Source: Corinectria fuckeliana (Eukaryota > Ascomycota > Sordariomycetes > Hypocreales > Nectriaceae). From it: 64,000 nt of DNA. Below, piece by piece: positions 1 through 11,978 of the stretch. Below the pieces are notes generated by a model. That model saw only the letters and a list, made by a program, of their open reading frames with translations, searched no databases and was not told the origin of the DNA. The stretch is taken from assembly GCA_019137255.1 (NCBI GenBank), contig WPDH01000100.1, positions 434,001 through 498,000 of the forward strand, read 5' to 3'. A program made the translations under genes and the position numbers. Within the stretch, counting starts at the first letter, position 1; each line of letters begins with the position of its first letter.

Positions 1-1495
1 GGTTCATTCGCAGCTCTTCCAGATCAGGGCATGCATCAGCCAAGCCTGGCAAAAAAGCCATGTCCAACGACTGGTTATGCGAAAGGATGAGACTGCGCAG
101 ATTCCGGCCGTGGGTAAGCAGGAATGGTTCCAAGTCGTCAGATTTTACCTCCCAGCAGTTGATCAGTCCGAAATGAATCAAGCCCTTCGGTAGGAGGGGA
201 AGCATGCGGTGGTTCATGACAGTTGACGATTCGAACACGAGGTGTGTCAGCGATTGGAGTTTTGAAATGGCGTCGGCAATGGAGTCAATGACGGCGCCGT
301 CTTCATTGTACAGTTCCAGTTCGCGCTCTTCATCTCCGGGCTTGGGCCGTGGTTTATACAACGATGGAACTTGGAAATTGGTAAAGCTTAGCTTGGTGAG
401 ATGGGTGAATGAGGGGTCTTGATGCACGCGTGCGATGTCCTTGATAGTTGCGACATGTCCTCCGAGAAGTCGTCCACTCCACTCCCAACTTCTCAACGCA
501 GTATGAAACGGCTTTTTGTTAGTAGTCTCTGGTTCGGTGGCACATGGCATTAGTGCACGGAAGATATCCTCCGAATATTGCCACCTGACGGTTCGATCAA
601 GCTCTCTGTAGGGGGGCTGATCATATTGAGTGAAGAATACAAGCTCCTTGAGGCGTGACAAAGGGTGCACAATTTTGAACAAGACAGTCTGCGGCACGAC
701 TTGAATATCTATGTAGACAGACTCGATCCTGACGCGGTAGTTCAGTCGAGTCTCAGAAGGCGGGCGCTCCAAGAGAGCGGCAAGCCGTTTCGCCTTACCC
801 GAAGTGGTGATTGGCGGGCATCGATAGATGGCTGTGAGGGCAGGATCGCAGAAAGCCTTGCATGTTGTGGCGGCGTTGATAAGCCAGTTGACATCAAGGG
901 TATCATACCCGCCAGTGGTAGCTGCGTAGTAGAATATATCGATCCACACACCGTAGGGCATTTGAGGACCAGACCAATCTGGGATGAAGCCTTGCGGCAA
1001 GGGAGGTTCTGGGGACTGGGGCACAACACGTCGCTTCTTGGCGGCGTTTGGGGATTCTTTTGAGCGACTCGGCCGTTTCCTGGTGGGTTGCCGACGTGGT
1101 GTTTTGTTCTGGGGAAGTAATTCCGATGGGTTTATTGTTGCTCGATGGGGGATCGCCGCCTGGCGTGCACTTCTACGGCTGCCGTTCCTCTGGCTATGGG
1201 GTTTTGTTGCAGCTCGACGCGTGAGTCGGCGAGGGCGAGACCCGAATTGAGTATTATCGCCAGAGGCCGCCTCGCTGTCTAGGTCTGACTCAGTGGCATC
1301 GTCGGCGCCTAGACGGGAGGAGTCAGAGCCATCATCGCCACCACTCGAAGAGTTATCGCAATACTGGGGGCGAGAATGTGATCGTATCGAGGTGCGAGGT
1401 GGGCGAACGCCCTGCGTGCGAGACGCTCTAGTCGGGTTGCGACGGGTCGCATGATCATCGTGGGGCTGCTGGTCAACAGCTCGTGTCCTAGCCAT
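1..1495 (-). CDS. F-box-like / leucine-rich protein, 3' end cut by window
   Basis: An uninterrupted reading frame of 498 codons starts at ATG 1495 and runs off the left edge with no stop, so the C-terminus is missing. The first 170 residues or so are basic and low in complexity, with a likely nuclear localisation signal (AKKRRVV). A segment then reads MPYGVWIDIFYYAA...INAATTCKAFCDPALTAIYRCP. This fits the F-box pattern of a Pro/hydrophobic helix, IF and a later CK-x-F. After it come leucine-rich segments (LTHLVFESS, GLIHFGLINC, LRSLILSHN) resembling LRRs. F-box/LRR proteins are substrate receptors of SCF ubiquitin ligases; that role is inferred here. It is transcribed divergently from SUZ12. 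I am fairly sure the gene is real and less sure of the F-box call, because the motif is divergent. Confidence 0.72.
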   Translation of the reverse strand, partial: MARTRAVDQQPHDDHATRRNPTRASRTQGVRPPRTSIRSHSRPQYCDNSSSGGDDGSDSSRLGADDATESDLDSEAASGDNTQFGSRPRRLTRRAATKPHSQRNGSRRSARQAAIPHRATINPSELLPQNKTPRRQPTRKRPSRSKESPNAAKKRRVVPQSPEPPLPQGFIPDWSGPQMPYGVWIDIFYYAATTGGYDTLDVNWLINAATTCKAFCDPALTAIYRCPPITTSGKAKRLAALLERPPSETRLNYRVRIESVYIDIQVVPQTVLFKIVHPLSRLKELVFFTQYDQPPYRELDRTVRWQYSEDIFRALMPCATEPETTNKKPFHTALRSWEWSGRLLGGHVATIKDIARVHQDPSFTHLTKLSFTNFQVPSLYKPRPKPGDEERELELYNEDGAVIDSIADAISKLQSLTHLVFESSTVMNHRMLPLLPKGLIHFGLINCWEVKSDDLEPFLLTHGRNLRSLILSHNQSLDMAFLPGLADACPDLEELRMN

Positions 1496-3062
1496 CGCAA
1501 CGTGGCACCTGATAGCAAAAAGTCATGTTAGCGCATTTTTCAATAGGTAGAGAGTCCGCTTGGCTCGGAAAGAATCAAAAGCGATGCCTGTGGGTGGAAA
1601 CAAAGATGCTGGCGCAAGGAGATGGTGAACACACCTATGAAGCAACGGCCAGGTGTTGCCTTGTCCGGAAGCGCTGCGCTCGGATTTGCGTAGCAAAGGC
1701 TGGTAGCGCACAGGTGAGTTGCAGTCTCACTACGGAAGCCCTCCCTCCATGCGCATTTGCTGTTGCTTTTCCAGCTGAGGAAACAAGGATGAGTTGGCAA
1801 AGTAGCTCGGGCAAAGGGTGGCAAGTTGACGAGGTTGCACGATTGTCTGCAGTTGGAGGAGGGTCGGAGGGGCACAATCGAGCCGGGTGCCTGGAAGAAG
1901 GTCAGCCTCGCACTAGTGACGCATAGCGTCAGTAGTGGGGCGGTTGAATGGCCAATCAAACAGGGCACATACTTGTACTGTAAAGAAGATTTGATCCATT
2001 GGGGCGACCCTTGCTGCGCCTAACTCAAGTGATTTTTGAAATTCAAAGATTGCAGTCATTTGATACAAGCTCATGTAACCGAGTAGCTCGGAGCGTCGCA
2101 CAAGGTAATTTGGTTGCTCATGGTCCCGTAAGTCTCCTCAGGCATTGAATAAGATGCTCGGGGCTGGATGTCATCTCATGATGGCCGTTGCAACAGCGGC
2201 CCCCATCATGACCCATGATCCACAAGTCTTCTCGATAGCCGCATCAGACATCCTTCAAAGGGGTAACCGGAAGCGGGGGCCCCGTTTGCAAGCATAAGCC
2301 AGGAAAGATTTCGTTTCGCCGGCGCGCTACAGGGAGGAAAGTGGCCCGCTCTTGCTCGAGTGTGAATGGTTCCTCGGGGGCGGCTTCCAGGATGTGTCAT
2401 TACTACGCTAGTCCTGATTGGGAATCTTGATAGAATCTCCCTGTACCCTTCACCTGCTACTGGCACGCGTCTCACTGCACTGTTCGCCGCTGCCGCGCCC
2501 ACCGTCAACCATCAGCGTCGGCTTGCACAACCGCAACACCAGCAACCACAGCAACAACAAGGGACAATCCATCATCTCATCGCACTCTTCTATGCGATAT
2601 CGCTGCTCTGCGCGGATGCGTCGCCTTTCCTGTCAAAGAAGCCGTGCACCAAAAACTCCTCGGCAACAACAGCGGCTCTGACGGCTGCAGCACGCGACTG
2701 CGCTGTCCTCATTATTTACATCCGCATCCGCTCACGCCCACGCCTGTTGCCACGCTCAACACTGAGCTTTCGGCACTTAATTCCTCAAACTCTTCAGTCC
2801 TGCGGCTTGATCCTCACATCCTCACTTTGGCCTTGAAGGCGCCCTTGCTTTCCTCTTTTCCTCCGTTCTGCCTATCCTCCTTCTCATCTCAGGCTTGCCG
2901 CTTCTCTCTCACTCGACCTTGCCAACGCCACAACCACATCAACTTCGATAATGAGCCCCATCATCATCCGGCTCTGAATGACATCCGCCTGCAGCGGTAG
3001 CCAGCGCTCTGCTCACTCCTCTCGCCGCCTGTCTCATTTTCTATGATCGCCGTCCCTCCGCC
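1496..3062. other. Intergenic, divergent promoter region F-box-like / SUZ12
   Basis: No gene is supported here. Short overlapping frames on both strands have biased composition and no recognisable domains. From about 2440 to 3060 the plus strand is rich in C and T with CAA/CAG runs, typical of a long fungal 5' leader, so the SUZ12 transcript probably starts several hundred bases before its ATG. An ACGCGT hexamer lies at 2465-2470. Confidence 0.6.
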
Positions 3063-5468
3063 ATGAACCTGAAAAGGCGCAGCCAGCGGACGGCCCCCTT
3101 TCTCCCTCAAACCTGGATCAACGGAGTGAATTCGTTGCAAAACTCAGCCATGGGTGTCACACTCTCCACCCCCAAGCACCGTGCCTCATACTCGGCTGGC
3201 GATGATGGCGCGCCGGCTCAAAAGCGTCGCCGCTTGTCATCTCCCCATTCCCTCGACATAGACCAACTGGTTGCCTCCCCCAGAGCTTCAGAGACACGCT
3301 CGACGCTGCGGATCGAGGTGCTCAAGGTCTTTCACAAGGAATCCAAGAAAGTTCGGGCTTATCAAAACTCCGTCGTGCCTCGTGATGTTCTCACCACCAA
3401 GGGCAGCTGTCGTATTACCATTTTTGACGTGAGCTCTAGCTGGCATCGCGTCTTGCACTGCCAGAGCCAAGTCTGCGACATCATGACGTACAAAAACCCC
3501 GTCGGCCCTCATCGGGTCGCCCGCATTGATCTACCCCACCCCTTCTTCGTTCCCGAGGAGAGCATCCTTATAAATAGGATTGACGACGACGTTCACGATT
3601 TTTCCGAGTCGTACAAGCTTGTGGTCGAACTGGAGGCTGTTCATACTGGGGCCTGGCCGCCCCTTGAGTCTCGCGACTTCGGCATTCCCGCGGGAGAGGA
3701 AGGCCCTCTTTCCGACACCCCCAAGCGCCACTGGGTTATGACCAGCGAGTTTCCCCAAGTTTTTGGCAGAATTAAGAACCCCCTACACCTCACAGCTGGC
3801 TATGGTCCCCAGCGACCCTCACATCAGACCGATTATGTCATGGACGTGGACCTTCGGTGGACGACAGGTTTCCGTGCCTTGAAGCGCCTCGAAAAGGGCT
3901 CCATGCCCTGCATTACCGCGATTGATCCGGACGCGGAAACTTACACTACCGACCGATTTGAGCCCAACCTTGATGACCTGCCGAATGGCGTCAATGGCGT
4001 CAATGGCGTCAATGGCATCAATGGCGTCAATGGCATCAATGGCATCAATGGCACTAACGGCGTCAATGGTACTAATGGCATCAATGGTACTAATGGCATC
4101 AATGGCATCAATGGCCATGCCCACGAAGAGTCACCCCAGGAGCACGAGCCTGATGATGACCTAGACGGAGACCAGACACCTAGTAGGTCTTTGAGGGTCC
4201 GAGAGAAGAACAAGGTCTACAACCTCAAAGTTCTAAGCGATCAGGCGCAAGGGAAAGAGAGAAAACGGCGAGCAAGAGCTGCGCAGGCCACGGCCTCTGA
4301 AGGTCGGGTAACATACTACCTTCCAACCGACCAACCAGTCTCCCTGGACTTCTACCGCTGCTTGGCATGCGGCACTTACAATAAATCCGTGGCTCACTTG
4401 CAAATCCATCAGCAAACGTGCCATTCGGATTACGACTACGTACTCGAGGCGACGAGCCAAGGGCCGCAATTTCGAGTGTCACGTCGTCTGGAAGCCATTT
4501 CGACTCCTACTAAGACTTATCAGCTCGGGCGGCCAGTCAAGCCTTTCAATTTGGAGACATTTGTCTCTGGAGATCAGTCATGGCTCACTTCCCGGCTGGG
4601 CCCAGACACCAACAATGAGCCCGTCCGATCCCCCACCAAACCTGCCGCTGCGAGACAGCTCTTCGACAAGCCAAGTGACAAGCCAAGTCCTGAAACAGCA
4701 ATTCCCATACCTCCGCGGGTCGAACAACCCAAAAAGCCAAAAAGACTCATTCCCGAAACAGACCAACCTCTCTTCGATCCAGTGAGCAAGGCGCGGCTGA
4801 AGCCTGGCGATGAGGTGCCAGGACCGGTCAAAGACAATGCGTGGATGATCCAGAAGCATCGAGAGAACATAGCAGAATTTTCAGACGTAACGCCAGGCGA
4901 AAAGGAGTTTATCAGGAAGTGGGACTCATTCATGCTTGAGCAGAGTCTTACCACAAGCGCGTATTTCCCCCGAGTTTGGCTCTCCTTTGTTCGGGATCAT
5001 GCCTGCTGGTTAGCGAGCTCTAAGCATCACATGATGGAGTTTGGGAAGCACACGAGTGTGCTCCTTGCACGTGACGTTTTGGACGACAAGACGGTCAACG
5101 ACGCGTTTGTGTCTATCAATGAGGAACGGGCCAGGGCAAAGTTCAAGGCCAGAGAGCAGACCAATGGCACCAATGGTGTGCAAACGGCGGATGTTACGCC
5201 AAAACAGTCCCCCAGGGCGTCTCAAATTCGCAGAGGTGCAAATGGGTGTGTGGTGTGTCAGCTCCCAGTTCTCGGGCCTAGGTTGCTTCTGTGCTCAAAC
5301 AAGGTACGGTAATTGCTCAAGCTCTTCCGGATTCTGCTAATTCGTCACTCGTAGACCTGCTCGCATCGTCTTTACCACTCTGACTGCATCTCGAAAAATG
5401 CTACTACCCCCGTGACTCGAACTGGGTGGCTCTGTAACGCGTGTACTGAGCCCATAAAGACCTCTTAG
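3063..5468 (+). CDS. SUZ12: Polycomb PRC2 subunit SUZ12 (VEFS-box) with C-terminal PHD finger
   Basis: Two exons, 3063-5303 and 5355-5468, are joined across a 51-nt GT-AG intron to give 784 aa. In order: an N-terminal region with a basic KRRR stretch; the NGx repeat (residues ~308-352); a C2H2 zinc finger (C433, C436, H449, H454); a VEFS box (about 605-695, including WDSFMLEQ and W-L-S-F); and a C-terminal PHD-type finger. The PHD finger starts at CVVC (~729) and is completed only in exon 2 (TCSHRLYHSDC...WLCNAC). C2H2 plus VEFS is the signature of SUZ12, which binds EZH2/KMT6 and EED to form PRC2, the H3K27 methyltransferase. A second in-frame ATG at 3150 could be the true start. The family call is firm; a histone-reading role for the PHD finger is inference. 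Confidence 0.93.
3984..4118 (+). repeat. In-frame 9-bp minisatellite encoding Asn-Gly-Val/Ile/Thr
   Basis: Fourteen complete 9-bp units of AATGGC(G/A)TC and close variants run from 3984 to 4109, followed by a diverged unit ending at 4118. Each unit encodes N-G-V, N-G-I or N-G-T. Because the unit length is a multiple of three, copy changes would not shift the frame. Unit variants are interspersed (V V V I V I I T V T I T I I), which suggests past duplication of blocks. A shorter NGTNGV echo lies at about 5162, close to the PHD finger. Confidence 0.95.
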
Positions 5469-8400
5469 AAAGAATCGTCCTCGCGGGTAGAGCCTCCCCA
5501 CACCCAAACCGTCCCTGGACTCTCAGCGACCGTGTTGTGGGCATCGCGGTGTGCAGAAGACGGTGCGAGATTGACAGAGCGCCCCACCTGGATGTTCAAA
5601 ATTAGAAGCCAATTTCCATCCAAGGTGGGAGGCCAAACTTCCTCGCAGCGCTCAATCGGGCGGCGGCGGAGGGGTCGACGGCCGAAAATACATGAAAGGC
5701 TCATAGAAGCGACTTCAGGGGGCAGGTGAATGGGATGCAAGCGGGCAGTGGAGAAAACCACGATAAATATGGCGGGCTACCTAATTGAAGACATGGGCTA
5801 CATGGTATTTGGCGCTTCTGGGAATTGATCACGGTTTCAAGGAAGATGGGTTGCTTGCCCTTGCCGTGCTATATACTAGAGGCAATGTTGTGCGGGGCGC
5901 CGCTTACCAAGTTGAGTTGCATCTGCTCTGTATCATACAATCATATTTTTATTCAGATGCCTGTCGGCGCGGTGTCGCGAAGGACGTGATCTTGCTCATG
6001 GCGTTCTTGTTTTGGGAGGGGCCAAGGGGCAGACTCTACGTAGCAGAGGCAATGCCATGAGGATGCAAGACGAATGGCCGGTTGTAAGCCTCGTTCCGAA
6101 GGTAATATATTGTCTGTAAGTGAAGGGAATACCCAGGTTGAGGAGTAAGTAAACGCATTGGACGCTTAGATAGCTCCACCGTATAAACAAATAAGCAAAA
6201 CGCCCGTTGTCCAGCTGAGCATGTTATTCACCTGGACCTCATGGCTTACGCTGAACAACATGACCATCACATACCTCGGAGAGCGGAAAATCCGACTCAT
6301 ATCCCTTCTAAATAGTTCCCGCCTCCTCGTGGTTGATACCGGCACTAGCATGTATGTACCATTCGTGCCATATATTCCCTACCTAGGTACGATACGTGTT
6401 CATGTTCCTATGAAGCTCTCATATTTGCGTCAATCTCAGTCAATCTCAGTCAATCTCAACACTCGATAGATTCAATCCTTAACCCCTTTGGTACTTAGGC
6501 ATGGGGCATGTGCCAAAGGCCATAAGTTCGTGGAGGATTATTGAAGCGGCCTGGTTTCCACCCCACCTCACGTTGTCAATTAATCTTTTCTTATCCGACT
6601 GATTGACACTGACCGTATGTAGCCTCATTCCAAGAGATTATTTTAATTCTGCTATCGAGTACAGTGATGTTATCTCTTGCACTCGGTGTATCCGTCAGAC
6701 TACAGGTCTCATCAGCAAACCCTGGCTGCCCTCTACCTACTGAGCGAACTTCGAAGACATCGTCTTTGGTCACGGCTGCACTGTTCCGCTCCGCATCTGC
6801 TACGGTGCTGCTTTTGGCTGCCGTTGAAATTCATCATTTTATTACAAGTATTGAAAGTCCATAAAGGCATTGAGATGCCTTGATGAATTCGGTGTTTGCT
6901 TGCGAAACGCTCTGTTCTTTCATTTGCTTGAGGACCATGTCACCATTCCAGCAAGAATGGACTCTACAAGCCTAGCTGTAGAAAGACAGATCGAAAACGA
7001 GAAGTTTTTTTTGAAGGGCTCTTGAACATAAATCAGCTCTACCTTGAGCAGGAGAGCCAGTGGCTCAATGCCTTGCTCGATGGTTGATATTCAAGCCTGT
7101 GTCGCTGAAGCTTCCACGGGGCTAACGAGAGTGCCTGACTTAGCCATCATAGAGATAAAGTCTGCTTCGAATTCAGATGATCTTCGGATATAGCTGATCA
7201 ATAGTCCGTCCTGGTTTTCCCGATCTAACCCTACTTTCTTTTCAGGTCGTGAAGCTCTACGTCTTCCATGCCTAGGCAGATATCTTATATTCGCGTAGAC
7301 CACGTTCTTCGATTGGGAGGCGCCAACCTGCGGGATGAAGAATGTTGATCTATGGTGACTCATGGTACTTTCTCGCAAGAAAGGCAAGTTCACTCAGCAG
7401 TAGACTAGGTAGCGATGATAGATTTGGGCGAGGAAGGAGTAATTGGGGCGCATCTGCGCAATACTGAGACTTGCCAGGAATGACCAGCGATATGTTACAT
7501 CCAGCGTCGCATCACAGCTGCAATATCCCAGAACTCGCAGATGGGCCTCGGTTCGATGGGGAAAACGGCATCTACAGACAATTATCCTGTAGCCAAGCGA
7601 GAAGCCAAGTCGTCGCTAGCATTTGAGCATCAGTCTTTGAATATCGAATGTGAAGAAGCACCAAGCTCATCTTTGGGGAGTGTTTCTTGAGAATCAAATG
7701 GCGGTGCACGAAGGAGATGGTCCAAGTCGATGAATTATTTGGAGTGGACAAGCAGTCGATCGCTTCGGCTGCCATCTAGACTTCCCATGACGTATGTTGA
7801 AGCGGAAGCTGTAGAAGTAGAGCAATCGCTGGCGGAGTGACAAATAACAACCTGACTGAGAGTGAAGCTGTAGCAGGCTTGAGGCGCGAGATCTATCCAG
7901 GCTTTAATTGCGGCACGATACAAACTGGCGTGGAGCCCTTCATAGACTCCCTACAGCACATATCTACCCGTAGGTACCTAGCTACTACTAAGTAGCACTG
8001 CTCTGACGTAGTAGTATTTAATCTAGTACTAAGTACTTGGGTTAAGTATATGATGAAATGCACCTGAGGCCCCGAGGCACCCTACACATTGCGCATAAGT
8101 TGCGTAGGTAAGCAGCAGGGCGGCAGGAACATCTTAGCACCTAGCAAACACAGCCAAGTAGGAAACTTCCTCCGTCAATTTCGCCTCAGCGGTTGCTAGT
8201 TATTCTGCTTCTATTTTCATCTAGCTATTGTTGATAATTCGAGTCGTCTCTGTTCCTAAGCCTTATTTATCATCGTTAAGACGCTGGAGATTGAGACCCC
8301 TCTAAACCCCACCATTCTCGCAACGGTTGAGCCTATTCTTAGTCTACTCGGCGCCGTCAATCTCGTCAATCTCGTTAGCCCTCGAGTCCGAGGCCCCTCT

Positions 8401-10107
8401 TCTGATAAAGACCCAGTGACTCCCTCCATGGCTCTGGCGATGCACGAACAACTCACCGGATGTTCGAGCGCGGACACGGGTCTCTAGTGCGTGTCCGCGG
8501 GAATGCAGTTCTTCTTCCACGGCTGGTCGTTGACGACAAAGCCACCAACATTGTGGAACTGACGTAGACCACGACAATTGGTCGGACTCGAAGCTGAAGT
8601 GGCTGTGGAAAATGTTACGATAATTGCGTTGAATCCATGAGCCATGTAAACGAGTTCTTGGAGGAGTTGAACCCTCAACTCTAACATTTCAATGTACTTA
8701 CAACGAGAGGCACATGTCCGAAGCTTCAATACTTTCCCATTTGAATCATGGCCACCGACTACGAATACCGATGCAACGAAGCAAGGTCGAGCGCACCAGT
8801 AATACGGTACGTCGGTGAAGAAGAAGGATACAGCTCTGCTACACCACACATACAAAGAGCTCAGAAAGCCCAACCAGTCTCCTACTACCCTTTGTGAACA
8901 ACTGCATCACATTGGACAGCTAACCAAGCCCAAGACCTGGAGTGGTCCGAACAACCCCCCTTAGAACCTCTTCCATATTCGCCCCCTGACGATGATAGAA
9001 GGAATAAGCCACGTGACCGGCAAGAAAGAAAAGGGCGACTTCTGTTGATAGGACACAGAGAACATCTCTCATGTTTTGGGGCCTTTCTCGAAAATAGGAG
9101 TCCCGAATACTGTCTCTTGCCACTTGAAGGCTTCTAATGATGTCTGTCCCGGTCTGAACAAGACAACAACGCTTGCTAATACGCCAAGTACGACCTATCT
9201 AGGCCACTGCGGTGTGGAATCTCACATGCACTCGTTACAGGTTTTATCCTCTGAATTCAGCGACGGCCTGTATTCGGAAAAAGAAGGGCGGATGCCCCGT
9301 AAGTTGCATCCTCGGTGCGTCGTCGGTATATTTTGTTTTGTTTCTCGACTGCTTCAAGATCGCGCGATCTACAGCTACTACAGCTCTGTCTTGCCACTCC
9401 ATATCTTAGCTGGACGAAAGCTGCGTGCAGACATGATCTAGAGAAGACTAAAACACAGAGAGCCTTGTACGAGTGTTGGAGGTACCTCGGAGGATATGAT
9501 GGCAGGCTTTGATATATACGACGGCGGTGAGATGAGCATTTCGGGCTAGTTATTGCTAATTTTCATATTCAAACACAACCACGGTATATCTTCTCCAGTC
9601 GGAGGTTTGTGTTGAGGCAGATCTAAGGTCAACTGTACAACGGCCTTCATAAGCCTCCTGACTTCCTCAGGCTAATTTGCTAGCACGGCCTTCTTACTCG
9701 ACCTCAGTCATCAGTAACAGTCTTGGTTGATAAACGAGGAGCATGAAGAAGAGCAAGCATGGGCGGAGGATATTAACGTGACACCAAAGCAGACAAACGT
9801 TAGGAACTCTTGGGTCAAGATGAAAGCTGTTGATTATATCTCGTGAGGTGCGGTCACAAAGAAGACATTTGATATTCACCAACGACTCTGGGCCAGAGAC
9901 CATCCGTCAAACCTCAACAAGCATGGTATTTGCCCTATTCTTGCCTTTATATGAACGACCTCTCAAAAAAACGCCAGCCAAGAGCCGCTCCGGCCCAACA
10001 ACATCTTACAGTACCCGTTCCCTAACTTCCCTCATCTCAGCCAAGCATACTCCACCGCAAACAAAACTTTATCCAGCTCCTTGCAGGATTCGTCGAGACA
10101 ACCATCA
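5469..10107. other. 4.6 kb stretch without a convincing gene
   Basis: No frame here is long or shows a recognisable domain, and composition is more AT-rich than in the flanking genes. Candidates for decayed coding sequence lie on the minus strand at about 8484-8870 (129 codons, hydrophobic start) and 8920-9190 (LVQTGTDIIRSLQVARD..., open without a clear start). They do not join into a convincing spliced gene. A triplicated 10-bp unit (GTCAATCTCA) lies near 6429-6458. TA/CTA-rich palindromic sequence covers 7968-8040. The last ~200 bases are the 3' flank of the SF3b2 gene. Confidence 0.5.
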
Positions 10108-11978
10108 CTAGAATCTATACTTGCCCTGCTTCTTCTTGTCGTTCAGCTCAGCCTCTGTCTTCTGCCGCTTGCGACTCTCCTGGGCAATCATCTCGCTAAG
10201 ATCGTCGTCATACGCCCACTTGGCCCCAATGCCGTCCTCCTTCTTGCCGTCCTCGAACTTGCGCCGCAGGTCGTCTTTGCTGATGCCGTCGTTGGAGTGC
10301 AGTGCGTCTACATCGAGCGCCACGTCAATGTCGCCGGGCTTCTTGCGCTTGCGCGAGTCGTCCTCAGCGCCCAGGACTGGCACGCCCGAGCGCGGCGCCT
10401 GCTTGAGGTCGTAGACGCGGTCGGTGCCGAAGAAGCCCTCGGCACGGACTTGGCGCTCGGGGAGGACGGTATAGGCGGAGCGGGGAGCACTTGAGTCTTC
10501 CGTGTCGTAGCCGCGACGTTCCTTGCGCAGGTCCATCTCGCCGCCGATGGACGTTTCGACTCCGGTGCCGTAATCAGGCTGCACTGTGCTTGCGTAGCCG
10601 CCGGGCGTCTCAAGGCCGCTAGGTGTCTCCAATCCTTCGGGGGCATCATCAGCTTCCTCCTCCTCGGATTCCTCTTCCTCCTCTTCTTCCTCCTCCTCCT
10701 CCTCTCTAGGTTGCAGCTCACCCCAGAGGCTCCGCTCGACATTCTCGCCGGTCGAGGTCGGTGCCACAGCAGCAGTCTGGTTCTGTGCGCCGTTCTGGGC
10801 AGTAAGACCAAACACATCGCCACCATAGAGGGGACGGTTGAATTCGTCAACGGGCGGCTTGCCCCAGCCTCCGGGGTGGAAGCCCCAAGAGCCGCCTTGA
10901 GGCGGTGGCGCATTCAGGCCAGGGATCTTCATTGTGGGATAAGATGGAGGAGGGCCGAATCGTTGCTGGTTAATGAGCCATGGTGGAGGCGCTCCCGGGG
11001 GCATTCCGAGGGCTTCCTTAGTTCCTTCGGTAAGATCGCCAGGTCGGAAATGTTGGTAGTCCACTTCACTCTCCTTGCCCTCGTAATAAACCTCGCCGAA
11101 CCGGGTCAGCTCGGGCTTCGTCTGAAACCGGAAAAAGGCGTCGTAGAGTCTCTGGTAGTCGATGTCGAGCTTACCCATCTTGGGCGCGACTCGTTCGCGC
11201 TGCTTCTGCTTCAACGATTGTTCGGCTTGTTTTTCCAGGACCGCATCTCGCATCTCGGTGATTCCAGTCTCGGCGATGAACTTGGGGAGCCGGAACGGAG
11301 GCTTCTCGATACCCCTTTTGGAGGAGAGGTACTCCCTCTTCAACGCCCAGTGGGTTGGCACAGGCACCACGTTTCGCTGCGCTTTGATCTGGACGAGCAA
11401 ACGCGGGTCCGACGCAGAAATGTCCTGCCATTCTACCACCTCAGGAATCTTGACGAGAGCCTTGAGCTCGGCAATCGAGAGCTTGTTGAGCGCCTTTCTC
11501 TTCTTCTTGGACAGTTTTGGCGGGCCGTTCTCGTCGGCCTCGTCGGGGATATCGTCGTCGTCGCCGAAGAAGACGGTTCCTTGGTTTCCAGCATTTGCTT
11601 CCTTGGCGACTTCGTCCTCTTGGAGCGACACGCCGAACTTAGAAAATATGTCCTTGTACATGGCGAAAGCCGGGTCCTCGTCCACGTCGTCGTCAAGAAC
11701 CGGCCCATCGACGGGCGCGGCAGCCTCTATATCATCCTTCTTCTTTACTTCGAGATCCGACACGGGCTCTTGAGCTGCTTCGCTATCTTCGGGCTTGTCA
11801 TCGACGGTCGGCTCTTCTGTCTTTGTAGAAACAACCTGTGGCGCGTCAGTATGACTAGGTGTAGCGAGGGAGAGAACGGGGTAGGGAAGGGATTCGGACG
11901 CACCTCTGGCTGGGTTTTCTTCTGCTCCTTCTTCTTCGCCCTTCGCATCTGGTTTTTGGTCATTTTTGGGGCCGCCAT
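10108..11978 (-). CDS. CUS1: Splicing factor 3b subunit 2 (SAP145 / Cus1)
   Basis: Exon 1 (11978-11904, 25 codons) encodes the basic start MTKNQMRRAKKKEQKK. A 68-nt intron (donor GTGCGT at 11903, acceptor at 11836) leads to exon 2 (11835-10108), giving 600 aa. It has an acidic N-terminus, a KKKRKALNK basic segment, the DUF382 core (about 130-260: PEVVEWQDISASDP, VPVPTHWALKREYLSSKRG) and the proline-rich PSP motif (HFRPGDLTEGTKEALGMP, then PPPWLINQQRFGPPPSYP). A long Glu run follows, encoded by the CTC/TTC-rich stretch at about 10668-10707. SF3b2 sits in the SF3b complex of the U2 snRNP, binds SF3b4/Hsh49 and helps select the branch point. The Cus1 homologue in yeast is smaller. The identification is secure. 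Confidence 0.95.

Noticed and set aside
1525..3000. Frames of 100-156 codons between the F-box-like gene and SUZ12
   Set aside because: They overlap each other on both strands, have Gln/Ser/Thr-biased content and no recognisable motif; better explained as promoter and leader.
3984..4118. Possible CRISPR-like array
   Set aside because: Units are adjacent, 9 bp long, without spacers, and lie in frame inside a conserved eukaryotic gene.
3819..4213. Several antisense and alternate-frame ORFs across the SUZ12 repeat (DAI, MAS and PLM repeats)
   Set aside because: They exist only because the 9-bp unit keeps every frame open.
8484..9123. Minus-strand open segments as a spliced gene
   Set aside because: I could not find donor and acceptor sites that join them in frame with a start codon, so they are kept only as a possible relic.
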